Below, in pieces: positions 22,531-36,800 of a stretch of 64,000 nucleotides of DNA. A program made the position numbers and the translations under genes. The stretch is taken from positions 5,981,501-6,045,500 of the forward strand of contig JAXDDX010000002.1 of the NCBI GenBank assembly GCA_034670405.1, in the 5' to 3' direction. This DNA is from Hoplostethus atlanticus (lineage: Eukaryota; Chordata; Actinopteri; Trachichthyiformes; Trachichthyidae). The notes under the pieces are model-generated. The model was not told where the DNA came from. It saw nothing but the letters and a program-made list of their open reading frames with translations, and ran no database searches. Within the stretch, counting starts at the first letter, position 1; each line of letters opens with the position of its first letter.

Positions 22531-22767
22531 TACTGTTACAAGCAAGAAGGAGAACTATCTCTCCATGGAAAGAGAAAAGAGGCTGAAGATGAGAGAGAAT
22601 GTAAACATCTCCAGTTGTAATCTCTTTTTTAAGGGAGGATCAGGAGGTGTCTGCAAGTTGGCATCCAATGCAGTGTAAAAGTTCATCACTATGTAACATG
22701 TATTGAAACTAAATCATTTGTTGCACTCATAGGTCCTAAAAGATACACAAACAGTATTAGGAAGGAT

Positions 22768-22799
22768 TTTCTTTCTTTCTTTCTTTCTTTCTTTCTTTC
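22768..22799. repeat. (TTTC)n microsatellite
   Basis: Eight tandem TTTC units. Confidence 0.95.
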
Positions 22800-23659
22800 A
22801 CAGTTGCTTGGTTGGTTGCCAAAGAAGCTTATTTTGGCATAAATCTGAAAACACCCTAAATTACTTCTTTGACTGAACATAATCAGCCTTTCATTCAGTA
22901 TTAATGGAGCAGCTCCTGAGATTGTTCCTTTATCAAACAGTATTGCCTTTGTTCTCAGTATTCTAGCTTTGAGAGTGTATTGTGTTGCCAAACATCAAGA
23001 GAAATGCCCACAATCATCAGAATCATTTGTGAATTCAATCACTGAGAATAAAGCTTGGCAAAGTACTATGTCTATCGTTTCAACAAAAAAGCAGTGTCTG
23101 GTTACCAAATCACCTAGCAGTTATCCTCTTATATTCTTAAAATTCTTTTTGTGTTTCCTGGAAACTTGAAAGAGAGACTGAGTCAGCAGAAAGGATTGCC
23201 AAGTGGCTCCCTGCACACACATGGATCATCAAGATCAATACTTGTGGCCCGTCATCAGAGTTGGGAGTTTTAATAGAGGAAGCCTGGTAAGGGATCACAG
23301 AACACCACAGAAACATGAGGGGGGAGGGGTCAGAGTGTTGCCATGGTGATATGGAGTGATGTGGCCAATGATGGGTAACATTAGAAGGGTGACGAGGGAA
23401 GGTAGTGGTTACGGGTGATGGAATATTTGTATCCCCATGCCATGTTGGTGTGTGTGTGTGTGTGGAGAGTGTGCATGTGGGTGTATAAATATGTGTGTGT
23501 GTTTGTGCGCACATGAGTGTGTGTCATAATACTCCCACCAGCTCAGAATCATCTCCAGTAAAACCAGTCAAGCTGCCTACCAAGCAAACTCTTAACAACC
23601 AATGACGTACTTCAGTTTCTTTTTTCATTCTGTAGTAAATGGAGGGATTTACTAGTGTG

Positions 23660-23965
23660 TGTTTGTGGCAGCGGCCGCAGCGTCGTCCACAGTCGCCATT
23701 TGTCGTGTGTTCGTCGGCACCGGTTTGAGCGCTGATTACAGACCTGAACGCTGCGTCAGCTGCTTTGTCAGTGGGCTGCGTTCAGAGCTTGCCCTGCCAC
23801 TGCGCCACAACCTTGGTGAACACAGTTTGAGAGAGCCACTGACACGCGCTGACATCACCACATGTGGCTCTCATTTCCCAGGTCTCCCCCGAGAGGAGAT
23901 AAGAAGATCTGGATTTGAGAGCGAAAAGGAAAACACAACCTTGCAGTCAAGGACTGTACAGTGTG
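23660..23965 (+). promoter_or_regulatory. CpG-rich block with exon-like end; possible upstream promoter or first exon
   Basis: The stretch 23671-23780 holds about a dozen CpGs (gcggccgcagcgtcgtcc, gtcggcaccgg) in an otherwise CpG-poor, AT-rich 10-kb interval. The block ends at a strong donor-like cagtgtgagtgag near 23961-23970. It lies 4.4 kb upstream of the drebrin-like start on the same strand. This could be an alternative 5' UTR exon and promoter, or a separate noncoding transcript. Confidence 0.35.
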
Positions 23966-24087
23966 AGTGAGTTGGGGTTTCTTCAGGGAGCATGTCAACA
24001 TATGATGGAAGTAGAAATAATCAACTCTGTAAATATTGCTGAATTGTACTATGACATTTGCAAAGGAAAACTCATTCAAGGATGCAA

Positions 24088-24105
24088 TCACACACACACA
24101 CACGC

Positions 24106-24150
<45 letters not shown>
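24088..24150. repeat. (CA)n microsatellite
   Basis: A 63-bp CA array with CG interruptions on its left side. Confidence 0.96.
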
Positions 24151-24151
<1 letters not shown>

Positions 24152-25686
24152 TCCATGCAAAAGTGGAACAACTAGTAATACCAAAGTACATAGTAAGTCC
24201 ATTGGTTGAGGAGGGACAGCACATTCCTCAGTATATTTCACCCTCCTAAAAATGTGTGTCTCATCTCCACGCTGTTAGTCCAGGCCTCCCCAAGGTCTGC
24301 TCCATAAACAAAATTGTCTGACCACACACACACACTCACTCACACACACACACCCACACACCCACGCACATGCACAATTACAGACACACCTATAAATCAG
24401 GACCTCTCCATGCAAAGTTTACATACACTCTATTACCCTGACACCATGGTCTAATTTAAGGGTATTCTATATAGGAGAGCAGACATATAACTCCTTTTAC
24501 TTACATTTGTACTCTTTTTATTTTAGCGTAACCCTGCCATTTGTTTATGCTTGTCATATTTCACTGAAGCGAGGCAAATTCGTGATGACGGGGAAGTCAA
24601 AAGCTCATGTTTTTGTTTGTATAGTTTGACAGGGAAAAAGACGCGAAGAGTCAGAGTGAGGGTACGGAGAGAGGAAGGAGCGGCAGTTTGTAAAATTCTA
24701 TGTACTTTATGTGTTTCATAGTACATATGCATGCACAGGGCACACACACACACACAGAGACTCCCTCTCTCTCTCTCACACATACACACACACACTGAGG
24801 CTCAAGGGGAATATATCTCTGGCAGAGTTGCTGTGAAGGCGCATAGCTGAGCAGTGACCTCACCTGAGAGCCTAGTGAGTAGACACCCACATTCACACAG
24901 AGCGTAGATCCCTTCTCACTCTCACTCAGACATGTACACACAAAGGGTCTGTGTTTGTGAGTGTGACGAAACAATCTTGTAGCGTACATATGCATACACA
25001 CTCTTTCTCTGTCTGTCTCTTCCATCTTGTCTTTCTGTCCCACCAGTGTCTCTTGTTCCCGCCTTCCTCAACATATATATATATCGCTGATGTTTCCTTT
25101 TCTCATCGTGTCAGCGTGGCACCTGACCTCACTGTGTATCTCACCGCTATGCCATAGTCTTATTGAAGCCTCATGCTAAGCCCTGTGTGAGCACAGCTGT
25201 CAGATAAATGTGTTTACACCGCTGGCTTATCAGTAGCGACTATGTTCCACTCAGTTGTATCATCACCATTAGCCAGCCTCCCAATACCTCAATATCTCCT
25301 TCCAGAGGAGCAATAACATGACTCCTCCACTGAGCTCAGCATTACCTGCAACAGGAGGAGGAGGAGGAGGAGGATGTGAGACAGTGTTATCAGTTTGCTC
25401 AGATAAAAAGCTGTCAATTGGAACTCTAGGTTATATAGTAACTGACTTACTGAGGTCATTGCTGTTCACCTGTGCTAGCCACTGGGCCTGTGTTCAGTGT
25501 AGTGTTCAGCAAGGTCTGACTTGTCTAAAATACAGCTCGGACGAACGGACACATTCCAGCAAAACAGTAAATTCACAAAACAACTAAGCACGATAATGTC
25601 CTGGGAAAGGCTGTATTTATGACCAAATGATCTGGGGACATAGCATTCCAGCCATAGCAACTCTCCATACACACATTCAAATGTAT

Positions 25687-25689
<3 letters not shown>

Positions 25690-25722
<33 letters not shown>
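25690..25722. repeat. (CA)n microsatellite
   Basis: About 16 CA units in the intergenic region. Confidence 0.95.
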
Positions 25723-25724
<2 letters not shown>

Positions 25725-27989
25725 TCACATAGATGGGTGGATCCTGGCCTCCTGAAAAGCGTGGACGGGGGAGTAATGAAAAGCATATTGTTAGCGAAGT
25801 GTAATGACCACTGGAGGACAAAGATCAAGCTGTGACCCCTGAACCCAAACACATCTCTGACCTTTTAACACCACCCATCAGGTCTGAGCACACATAAACC
25901 TGCCATGCAAGCCTGGATATGCCCCGGGAAAACAGGACAAAGAAGCAACTTGTTTGCTGGTGGGAGTTTATGTTATTTATTCAGAGGACTGGAGAGCTTT
26001 TATAAGAGTCACCATTACAGTGAAATCAACACAAAATAGAACAATAAGGTCAAAGAATGATCAAACAGACGTGTCCATTCACTGATTCTACACTCAGTAG
26101 AGACTACGAGAGGATGTTGTGCTTTGTCCACTCAACACTCTGTCACCCACACTCTGTTTAGACTATTTCCTGATGACAGGAAGCTGACCAGAAAGCCCAG
26201 CGTCTGTGATAATTAGAGAAAGAGTTTCAGTAAATGAATAGAAAATCCCCAATGACATACACTTGCGCACACACACACACACGCACACACACACACACAC
26301 ACAGACGTACCCACACACGTCCCACTTCCCTCTACACACACAATCATTCCCACATTTAGACCCCATCTCTAACAACAGCTGCCACCGCACCCCAGCAGAG
26401 GAAATGCCAAGGTCCTCTGAAGTCAAGCATAACAGCACTACAGTTCACATCCACAGTGAAGGGCTGAGAGGCTGGAAGGGCAGGAGAGCCCCTAATAGCA
26501 GGAAGTTGTAAGAATAATAGAGGCATGGGGATGTCATGTCCCCTGTCCCTCTGGCATGCAAGCTTTGGCCAAAAACTAGAGTGTGTGTGTGTGTATGTGT
26601 GTGTGGGTGGGTGCTTATATGTATGTAAGTTATAGTGAGGGTTTACCCATTTTCGTTTTCTCTGGGGAGAAATCCCATACCGAACTCTGCCCCTGTGATA
26701 AAGCGGCGGGTCATACCTACAGTGATACACACCATGTCATGCTTGCACTGGAGCCTGGACGCCTGACATTTTGGAAGTACTGTGTCAGATTTGTTGCTCT
26801 TTTTTTCACTGCCTCTATTGAAAAAGGCAATATACCATTTATATCACAGTGACTGGCTCTTTCAATAAAAGTTCTTTCATCTTAACTTTGCAATAGGTAA
26901 TTGTATTTATTTCCCCGTACCCTGGCATCATTACAAAACAGTTGCAAACCTGACAATGAAAAATGCAGCACAGAGGTTAAATGAAATGAGGAAGAGAGGA
27001 ATGAAGATCGAAACTCTATGCCTTAAAAGGAAGTGATTATTTTTACATGACTGTGTCTGGTGACTGTGTCAAGCCAATATTCACCAGAGGATTAGTCAGC
27101 CACTGTCCACTGTTCACGGGATCAAAACCATGGCCTGGCACGTTAGACCTTATTAAAACTGATCTGAGATCTAATCTCGTGGGGTGAAATCCGGCCTGAG
27201 CCTGACACATCAGAAAATAAAAGGATGTGGCTTTTATCCTCTACATCTGTCCTGGATTATCTAAGAATGACTGCTAAGTAAATTACAGAGCTCAGGAACA
27301 TTCCCATAATCCAAGATCATACACCCCCATGCCACTGACCCACAGTGAAATACCAGCGTGTGCATGTATGCGGGTGTGTGTGTATGTGCTTGTGTCCATG
27401 AAGTGTTTTCATGTCTGAGAGAGAGAATCAGGGAGTTTAACATTTTAATTAGATTCAAAACCTGTGTGTGTGTGTATGGTCAGTGTGTGTGTGTGTGGCA
27501 CTGTTGGGCAGCCTTTGAGTCGACCCCCAGCCGTTCTTAAACACTGAACCAGCCTCCCCTGCTCTTTTTTTATGTGCTGCCTGCTTCAGACTCAGTTCCC
27601 ATGAAATTGGCCCTTTTTGGCTTGTTCAAGGACGGCCTGCACTGTAAACGGCTCCTCTGGAGTCTGCCAAGGGCCGCTGGGGGCCGACTCAAAGACCTGA
27701 AGGGGACAAAGAGAGACTGACAGTTCCAAAGCTGCCGCACTGCCCCTCGACCCCCTCAGTCTTAAAACCAGTCTTATTCCCCTTTATGGGCTGTCTTGGA
27801 CTGGAGTTCACCACTCAGACACCATCATTATTTGAATTATGTCAAATGAATAGTTTTCCTGGATTGTTCCATGCTGTCGGTGCCAGTTCACATTCATTTA
27901 TCGAGATTATTTTGTAAATATCAACAGAGGTGGTGCATTGAGACTCTAGCTAAGTCACGAAAACAGACTTTTATTACGTGTGGGGCTGA

Positions 27990-28345
27990 GCTGGGTGGGT
28001 GTTGCATGGTGAACAGTTTTCCTCAAGTGACCTAGCTAGTGAAGTCATTATGCTTCCCACCCTCTCAACGGGAGGTGGGGCTTTTGGTGAAAACTTATTC
28101 CATCTCGCTGCACAAAGTCTAGCGTGCAGTCCCAGCCTCCTCCACGCTGTGTGTGCGCAGCGCCTGCACGGATCGATCCAGTTTGAAACTTTCAACTCAC
28201 TTTGCATGAACCTGCATGCCCATACTGTCGTTTTTCTCGGCCGTGAACGCCCCTCAGTGTTTTCGGTGCGGCCGTTTTCCAGGCCCCTTCGAGTCTGGAC
28301 AAGTGAAGAGAGAATCTCCGGGAGCGGACTGGAAACTTTGCCATC
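27990..28345 (+). promoter_or_regulatory. Probable promoter and 5' UTR of the drebrin-like gene
   Basis: CpG density rises here (gcgcagcgcctgcacggatcg, gtgcggccgttttcc) and stays raised into the start of intron 1 (about 28750-28930). No TATA box is evident, which fits a CpG-type promoter. The transcription start cannot be fixed from sequence. Confidence 0.5.
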
Positions 28346-28437
28346 ATGACCATGCCAGCGGTCAACCTTGATACCTACAGCCTGTCGCTGCTCACTGCCA
28401 AAGAGGACATCCTCAACCCTCGCTCCTCCACCAACTG
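28346..28437 (+). CDS. Drebrin-like exon 1 (start codon)
   Basis: It encodes [20 protein letters not shown] and [10 protein letters not shown] plus two bases of Trp. Two in-frame ATGs lie six bases apart (28346, 28352), both with A at -3. The second aligns best with the usual family start (M-x-VNL), so either may be used. The donor is ctggtaacg. Confidence 0.9.
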
Positions 28438-29000
28438 GTAACGCTTAAAAGTTATACTACAGGAGAACTACATTTGTCTCCATCATAACATAACATAACG
28501 CGTTCAAATATGACTGGGTGTAGTCAACAACATAAACGCTCTCCACCCTGTTTTGCTGAATGATTGCTGGTAATCGTTTTACTTATTCATAACCGGAGCG
28601 CCTGTTGTGTAACCGGACTCTCGCTTTTAATGAATCCAATCAGTGGAAAGCGATACTGAGCTGGCCAGCCATGGGACAGCAAACTGGATTACTTTTACAG
28701 GTCTAGCAGTGACAAATTCAAATGGCACGGGTAACTTGATGTAGGCTGTTAAAGTGGTTTTAAGCATGCGTGGGGTTTGGTTGTGCCGTCCGTTGCGCAC
28801 GCCAGGCGGCTGGTTACCTGTGTGGCGCAGACCGCAGCGCTCCGTGACTCGGCTGTTCTCCCCCCGGAGCTCTGTGGCTTTATTCTTTGTGTTGCGGGTC
28901 CGGTTTCTGCTGATGTGCCTATCTTTGATCGGGGTTGTCTTTCAGCCAGAGGATATTTTACTTGACAGACAGCATGCAGGAGTGTCATCCATATGACTAA

Positions 29001-29033
<33 letters not shown>

Positions 29034-30098
29034 GCCTTTATTTATAGAGCACTTATCAAGACAAAGTCAGAAAGTGCTTTACAATAAATAAAGAAGAAAA
29101 AAAGAATAGTATACAAAAGGGCACAGAATAATGAAAACAAGACAGTTCAAGATCATTTACATTTTGTGTTTTACAGGAGGAACCAAGCTTGAATAGGCTT
29201 TACATGATTTTGTAACCTATATGAAAAGGTAAACTAGTATCATCCAGTCTGCTGTGGTGTAGCTTAGTATATGTCAGCTGTCACCTGACAACCTGATACT
29301 TGGCTTGTTCCTCCTTCTTGTCCTGGCCTGGTCAGACCGTCACTATGGTGACTTATCCATCTTAACAGTATCTGTCTCTCTTTATCTATGTCTTTCTGTC
29401 GCTCTCTGGCACACCTCTCACTGTGTGTGCGCGTGTTTGTGTATGTGTGTGTGTGTGTGTGTAGTATTTCTACCTCCAGCTACAGACACAGTGTCGCTAG
29501 CTACTCAGCTAGCCTGTGGAGCATTAGACATACTACGATCACTCTCTTTCCATGTGTCTACTTCCAGTGATGACAGACTAGCCTATCACCAAGGTTATTG
29601 CAAATTACAAGTTATAAAAGTCTAGAGATGTGGGCCAAGGCACAAGCCTGCATGTGTGCTCATGTGGTAGTAGAGGGCCCACTACGTCTATCGCTGTTTC
29701 ATCTTCCTCCTCCTTCCTCTCATCTCTCTCTGCCATCAGCTCTACTCTGTCTTTGCCTTCTCACTTCCTTCCTCCCTTTTTCCTGTCTCTCCATTACATG
29801 TGCGTTACATTATACAGACCTGAGACAACAAAGATGAAAAACACTCTGAGTGCAACTCTTACAGGTCTTTGTGAATGGGGTGAAATTAAGTTCCCCATAC
29901 AGGTGGAATACACTCAAAAGCTAATCTTCAATTGGGAAGATGTCTGATTCACAACATGTTGCAGTGTTTCTGACTCAACAACACCACTGATGACGTGACT
30001 GATCCAGCAGTTTCTCAATGGAGAGCCTTAAGGTCTCACTGAATAACAGCTCTGGATTGTGTCTCTGCCAACCCACTACCTGTCAAACATCACAAACA

Positions 30099-30144
<46 letters not shown>

Positions 30145-30767
30145 ATATACGTGTGTTTGCAGTGAGTGAGGGAGATCCCCAGCACTGATTGAGCCCCACT
30201 TAAAAAAGGCTGAATAACACTGGTCTAGCTGAATACAGGGGTGAGGGTGGGTCTGATGATGTCATGATTCCCACTGATGTTGGGAATGTGCACGCGTGCT
30301 GGTGTGTGTGTCTGCGTGTGCTCATGTTTGTGTCTGTGTGTAAATGGGAGTTTCTGTGTGTGTGTGCGGGTTTGCATGTGAATATATTTGTATTTGGATG
30401 TGGATATGTATCCTGCAGAGGCTGCTAAAGTGAATAGGGGGTTGAGAAGTTTGCACTGAGAAGGGAGGAGGGTTGTTTTGTTGAGCGATCCCACCCCCAC
30501 TGTGTGGCCTTGAGGTCCCTGTGTGTATTATCTAATGACCTTGTGTTGTGAATGGGAAACAGGCCCTTTGTGGGAAGGCTCTGTAGAATAGAGGAGCAAT
30601 CTCAATGCATTCAGACCTCTCTATTCAACACACACACAGCCTTGGAGGTCTCTCCCCTCACTCTCCCAGACCACAGAGGACTACAAAGTCTCCCACATAT
30701 AGGCTGGAAACCAGCGTTGTCTGCCTGCATGTGTCTTGTATTTGTGTGTGCATGGTGAGAGAGAGAC

Positions 30768-30812
<45 letters not shown>

Positions 30813-33800
30813 GGAGAATGCATGTTCCAGAGGACGTTGAACAATACTCTCAACAGGAAATACTTCTCATTCTCTTCAGAAGTCATGACAAGTTTACGTC
30901 CATTCACACCACAAATAAATGAGTAAAGTAGCCACTTACTGTAAGGCCAGTCTGACGTACATGGACAAGCAAGTGTGCTGACACATTTATGTATGAGCTC
31001 ATGTACTTTTACATTCAGTTTGGTAAGAAAGTACAGGTTCAGGTTAGCACAAACTGGAGTCTGAAAATTCCCCTCTGTTCCTTTTCGTGACTCGTGATAA
31101 AATACCTCAGTCAGTGGTTTCTTCTGCCACAAATGTTGATGATCAAAGGCATCTCACACAGTTCCCACCCAGCAGTGAGATAGTGTGTAAATACAAACAC
31201 TTTTCCCAGTGATTTGTCAAAGCAGCGCGCATTGCTAGAGGGGTCTCAGTATCAAATAGAGTGTGGCAGGTTTGTCAAGCATGTAAAAGACGGGGGAGAC
31301 AGAGCCGGGAAACCAGTTAAGAAAAAAGTGTTTACAGCGTTGTTTCACTGCCGTAAAAACATATCAGATGGGAATTCTTATTGAGCTGTGTTGGAGCTTG
31401 ACCTCTATTCATCAGACTTGGGTGTGGGCTGTATCCAGACATCTGTGGGCCCTGGTGACCATGAATGCTGCCAAACACACCTTCTTCTTAGACTGCTTTC
31501 AGGCACAGTCTCCACTTTGGCACCGTGCACTGTGCTTGTGTTAGCCTTCAGAGTTTGTTCTTTTCTAGGGATTATTACAGACAGGCAATGACGCATTGAG
31601 TAAATATCTGATTTCATTTGTAGTAACAGAGTCATTCAGTTAGACCGGCCACTCTTGTTCTCCAAAGTGCTCTTACTGTATATATTGTGTTTTTGTTTTT
31701 TTAATATAAGAGCTCTTACTGTAATTACTGTAATACTGTAAATATTGTGTTGTTTTTTTTACTGTAAATACTGTGTACTGTTGCCCTTTTGCACATTCCC
31801 AATGAGCATTGCCACTTTTCATTTCACTACACACCACCTCTGGAGATGTATGCAGATATTTACGTAACTCTTTACATCTTAGGAATAACATGTGAATCCT
31901 GTTCTAGGGTGGAATCTCTTACTGGTCTGGATTTTTAAAAATCACATTTTCTTTTGCATTCTTCTGTGAATTGATGGTGCAAGAGGCTTTCCTGAGAAGT
32001 TGAGTTGCGCTTCCTGTGAAATGACGCAAAAGCCAACGCTGTTGACTTTGGCGGCTGCCAAGTGACAGACCTCTGTCGCCAAACGGCAATGTTGTTTTGC
32101 TTTGTCATAGTTCAGCAGTTTTACCCCACTGTGAAATTGAAATTCACCTCTGTCAACACTTCTTTTTCTACGGTTCCACTTTTTACTGCATGTGCCACAT
32201 GTGACAGTCCACACATGGTATGGTAATGATACAGCCTGAAATGTTGCAGCTGTCAGAAAGCAGAAAGAATGATCTGGAAAACAATCCTCTGAGAGACACA
32301 AGCATTGTAATACAGCCATTCAATCATTTGGAGCAGGCTGTACTTACTATAATGTGTAATTACTTAAATGCAGTTAATTCAGTTCCACACTTAATTGTCT
32401 GGAATTGAATCACTTCTTTCTTTACTTCTCTTCACTAACTCTCAATTAGATTTTGTGACAGTCTTTGGGAACCTGAAGTAATAAATTGTACTGATTCTCA
32501 TTAAAACAGACTATCCTCTCTGCTCCAGCTGCTCTGTTTGGATCAAAGCCTCTGATCTCCTGTGAAAGGACTCTCCTGCTGATGATAAATGGATGAGCTT
32601 TTATTTCAGTGTATAGGCCTGGGGTGTTTGTGTTGCTGCTACCTGCCAGAGTTTCCTCAGGTTCATGCATGATTAACAGAGACCTAAAGGGTTCATGGGT
32701 TTAAAGTTACCCGCTAGATGGAACACACCTGTGGGTGGGGAGGGGATGAGAGGGAGGAAGGTGGAACGAAGGGCTCCTAGTGTGTGCGGATGTGCATGCT
32801 TGAGTGCATGTGCTTGTGTACAACAGAGTGGCACAGCCCCTACCGAGGTGTATTTCCTGATTCCAGAGGGAGATTATGTGTACAAGTGCAGCAAGTCTGC
32901 TTGTACGTAAAGCTAAACAACCATTATCGATCAAGCTGTTATGAAGAATGTACCCCCTGCCTGAGCTTCCTTGCGTGGCCTGTACTTTATCATTGTTTAG
33001 CTGCTTGATTACCACAAAGGCCCACCTATCAAGAGAGAGACCCACCGGCACTTTATCCTAGCTGTCTACACATGAGCTGCTTGTGTAATCCACATGTAGG
33101 TAAAGATTATCATAGCTTCCTACATTGGAATAAATCCGTCTGATCGCCTGGCGGTGGAATCCCATAGAAGGAAAACAAGCTGTCTGTTTGGTTTCCTCTA
33201 GTTGTTCAGGACGAGGCTTCAAAGGCTTCACACTGTATTGTTATCAAGCTGAATGATAACAAGACATGTTGGATTAATCCGTGATATAAAGAGCAGCATA
33301 AATGGGAAGTCAAAGGGGAGTTTTCAGTATCTGTCTGTTAGAGATCTTCACTGATTTCCAAACGAGCATGGGGGTGTTTGCCAGATGTTGAGGCTTGGGA
33401 GAGGCATAGGCCTGAGGGCATGAAAAGAAGAAATTTGTTGATATTTGATATGTGATATGGAGATTTAGTGAGTGATCGTTGCACTGCTGGAAACAGATAG
33501 GGATCCCCTATTATGAAGTACATTAGGTTATATGTAGGTTGTGCCATCTGCAAAGTGGTCTCAGCTTGCCTTGCTGCTTGTGTGAGCAAGTGTGTGGGTG
33601 GCAGGTTGGTAGATGATGATACTGATGGATATAATGGTTGTTGTATGGGGGCTCCTATGTTTAGAGGAACTTAGAGAATGAGTGAGCAGTAATCGCTAAA
33701 CAACTGCCTACTGCTCTCTTAAACACTGTTTAGATTTGTGTGGGTTTAGGATGGGACTGCTGGGTAATAGTAGGTCTCGGGCATGATGAGACTTGAGGTA

Positions 33801-36800
33801 ACACGTGTGTGTGTGTGTGTGTTCCTTAGCATTCAAATTGTTGGGTATAGACCACAAATTGACACAGTGTTGTAAGTGTGTGTTGTAATTGTCCTATAGA
33901 AGATGCAATGGATGGGTAAGTAATGTGCAGCATGAGTTGATGGCACTGTAGCACTGCTACTCTTCACAGTCTGTATTTTCTTTTTGAAACAAAATAACTC
34001 ATAGATCATAAACACATTACATTACATTACAGTCATTTAGCAGACGCTTTTATCCAAAGTGACTTACAATAAGTGCATTCAGCGTAGGGAGAATTACTAG
34101 TCATCAAAAATCGTAAGTGCATCTCCTCCGCAAACAAGCATCTAAGAGCAGAACCAGTGCTAAAGTAAAAGTGCAAAAAGCTATATAAATATATATATTT
34201 TTTTATATGAACAAATAAACAACCCGATCCGTGACCGGGTAGATTGGCTGCAGGGGCGGAGTGAAGGGGCAACCAGTGTAGGGCTTGACCATAGCCTGGA
34301 GGTAGGAAGGAGCTGTTCCTTTCACTGCCCTGTAGGCTAGCACCAGGGTCTTAAACTGGACAAGCTGCTACAGGGAGCCAGTGTAGAGAACGGAGAAGGG
34401 AGGTTGTGTGGGAGAACTTGGGGGTGGTTGAACACCAGACGAGCTGCAGCTTTCTGAACAAGCTCCAGAGGTCTGATGGCAGACACCGGGGCACCAGCAA
34501 GGAGGGAGTTGCAGTAGTCCAGACGGGAGATGACAAGAGCCTGGATGAGCGAATCCTCCTGATGTTGTAAACACAATAGAGGTGCAACTTTAATAACGAC
34601 AATGGAAGCAACAGGTGTGATACTGTCCACCAAAGACTTTTTAATTTTTAGTAATGAAGGGGTTAGATAGAACACAATAACCCTGAAGGCATCCTGTCAG
34701 TGGTCCTCACGTGACCTGACCTTTTCATCAAGTCCTGCTTTTGTTCATGACAATGCAGCTCAATGCCCCCAAATGCCCCCAAATGCCCCCAGCACATTGT
34801 TTCCAGTGGAAATGTGTCCTTTTTATGCCTACAGCACTGGACACAACAAATACCTTATTGTTTCCCTTGGTATTCCAACATAAAGAAACTTGGAAACTTT
34901 GACTCTTTGTGGAGCCAAATACATTTTTCATACAAATTCTATGAAAAATAGTTGGATTGCTCTGTTAATGTAACCACTAGAGAGAGAGAGAGATGTTTCC
35001 AAGGGTGTGTCAGATAGCTGTCTAAAACATCTGTATCTGTGTGTTTCTCCACACATTGGCAAGGGGCTGAACGCAGTGTAACGAGCATGTGAAACACTAA
35101 CTGAGGCACTATAAGGGGATGTCTGCCACACACATTCACGTGCACATTTGGACACAGGTGTTCATGTGTATCTATGTTAGAGAGTTTGTTAGAGATATGT
35201 AATCTCTGAAACCAGGCCCTCTGTACTCAAAAACATTGAATATCTTGCTTTACTATTACAGACATGGAAATGACCCGCCTCTCTAGATGATGTTGCCATG
35301 CTTGGATTGCAAAGTGCTGAGGCACATTGTTTAGCAAGCTAGAGAGACACAATGTTCTCTGTTGTAGTGTTGTTTCCACAGCCTCCAGAGCAGCTCCCAC
35401 ACAACAGCCTCAAACCTCAAGAAGCCAGAGGTGGGAATGATGCTTAGCATCAGCCAGAGAGTTACAGAGTTACAGATGCTGATTCACAATATTGTCAGAA
35501 ATAAATATAAGTATATGATAAAATAACAATAACAAAAATGTTTTCCTAGCCAATGGTTGCTGGGTAGGATCATATTGAAATTTAATTCTTACTTTTATTT
35601 ACCAAAAGTTAGGACATGTCTTAAAAGCCCAGTTTTTCTTCTCCATGCTGGTTTGTGTGAGTCAGCTATCTTACTTTGTGAGACTGTGACTGAATTATCT
35701 AGAATAATATAAATGAATAGCCTGAATAAATGTTGTGAAAGGAGTGATAAAGCCTCTAACCCAGTGCATGCCGAAACACGGAGGGCTCTGTCATGTTCGG
35801 TGTTGTTTTGTCTTGTCTCTTTTGTGAGTGTGCCAAGCACAACACTGGCAACGTTTGACAGCCGTGAATCTCTTCACACACCATCAGACATAATTGTTAT
35901 TATGCTCTTAATTACACCGCTATGAGATCATCAGACTGCACTGACACTTATACACATATTGTATACACATGTGCGTCCACACATGCACTCACACACCCCC
36001 ACCCCCAGACATAGACACACACACACACACACACATCAATTCAATAACAGCGACACACCCCTCTGCCGCTCTCTTTCCCAACGCTGTCCTGTCTGACACT
36101 GAGGGATCATCAGCTGTGTTTGCAGGGTTGTTGAGTGATCTAGTGCCACTGCACCATGGCAACAAGGCAGACAGCGATGTCATGACATTCTGAGGGTTAA
36201 CTATTAGCATCTTCAGCAAAGTGACACTGAATGCTGGGACTCAACTGGGGACTCAACTCTCTCAATTCTCTTTCTCATGTCTTGTTTGCTCGCTGGTGGT
36301 GGTGGTGGTGGGATTGGGTTGTGGGTGGGGGTGAGGCATGCGGGGCTCTGTTGTCCTGGCTACCCTGGTGGGAAAAGCTAGGTTGTTGTTTGATTGAAAG
36401 GGAGGAGATGAGTGGAGAGGGACTTGGGGGCAGGGAGAGGGGGTAAAATGAAAGACACTTGGTAAGAAATAGAGGAATAAAGAGATGTGAAATACAGATG
36501 AAAGGGAAGAGGAAGTATAGCAGAGAGACTGAAGACAACAGGGCGGTTTAGACAAGAGGCTTGTTGAAAAGATGAAAAAGTAGATTCTGACTGAAGTAAG
36601 CGGTAGAGTTGGAGAGAGTGAAAGCTGAGAAAAGCGAGGAGCAGGGAACGATGAGGGGACAGGTGGAGGGTGAAGAGGACTGAGATACATCAAAGAGTTG
36701 AGACGGGCAGCAGAGAAGAGGGGCCAAACCAGGTTTAAGTGGATATGTGATACTTCAGAGAGTTTGCTTTGTTTATCTCAAGGAAATGGCTGACGATAAG

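Larger units (their letters stand above)
17889..27990. other. Intergenic region between the two genes
   Basis: Mostly AT-rich and non-coding. It contains a TA array (20266-20300), a DIRS fossil (about 20405-20955), CA arrays (21034-21119, 24088-24150, 25690-25722, 26271-26302), a 26-bp tandem duplication (22295-22343), a perfect hairpin (22444-22530), a (TTTC)8 (22768-22799) and a CpG-rich block (23660-23965). I recognise no protein gene. Confidence 0.65.

Noticed and set aside
23659-23970. Open frame of 103 codons in the CpG-rich block
   Set aside because: No recognisable domain, and the start lies in an alanine-run of GC-rich DNA. Kept only as a regulatory or exon candidate.
31660-31900. 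Imperfect actgtaaatattgtgtt-type repeats followed by catttcactacac
   Set aside because: They recall a retroposon tail but are too short and degenerate to assign; they may be a decayed minisatellite.
34757-34791. Three tandem aatgccccca units
   Set aside because: A short minisatellite with no further structure.
36262-36693. Minus-strand open frame of 143 codons in intron 1
   Set aside because: It arises from a purine-rich strand giving Ser/Leu/Pro-rich low-complexity translation.
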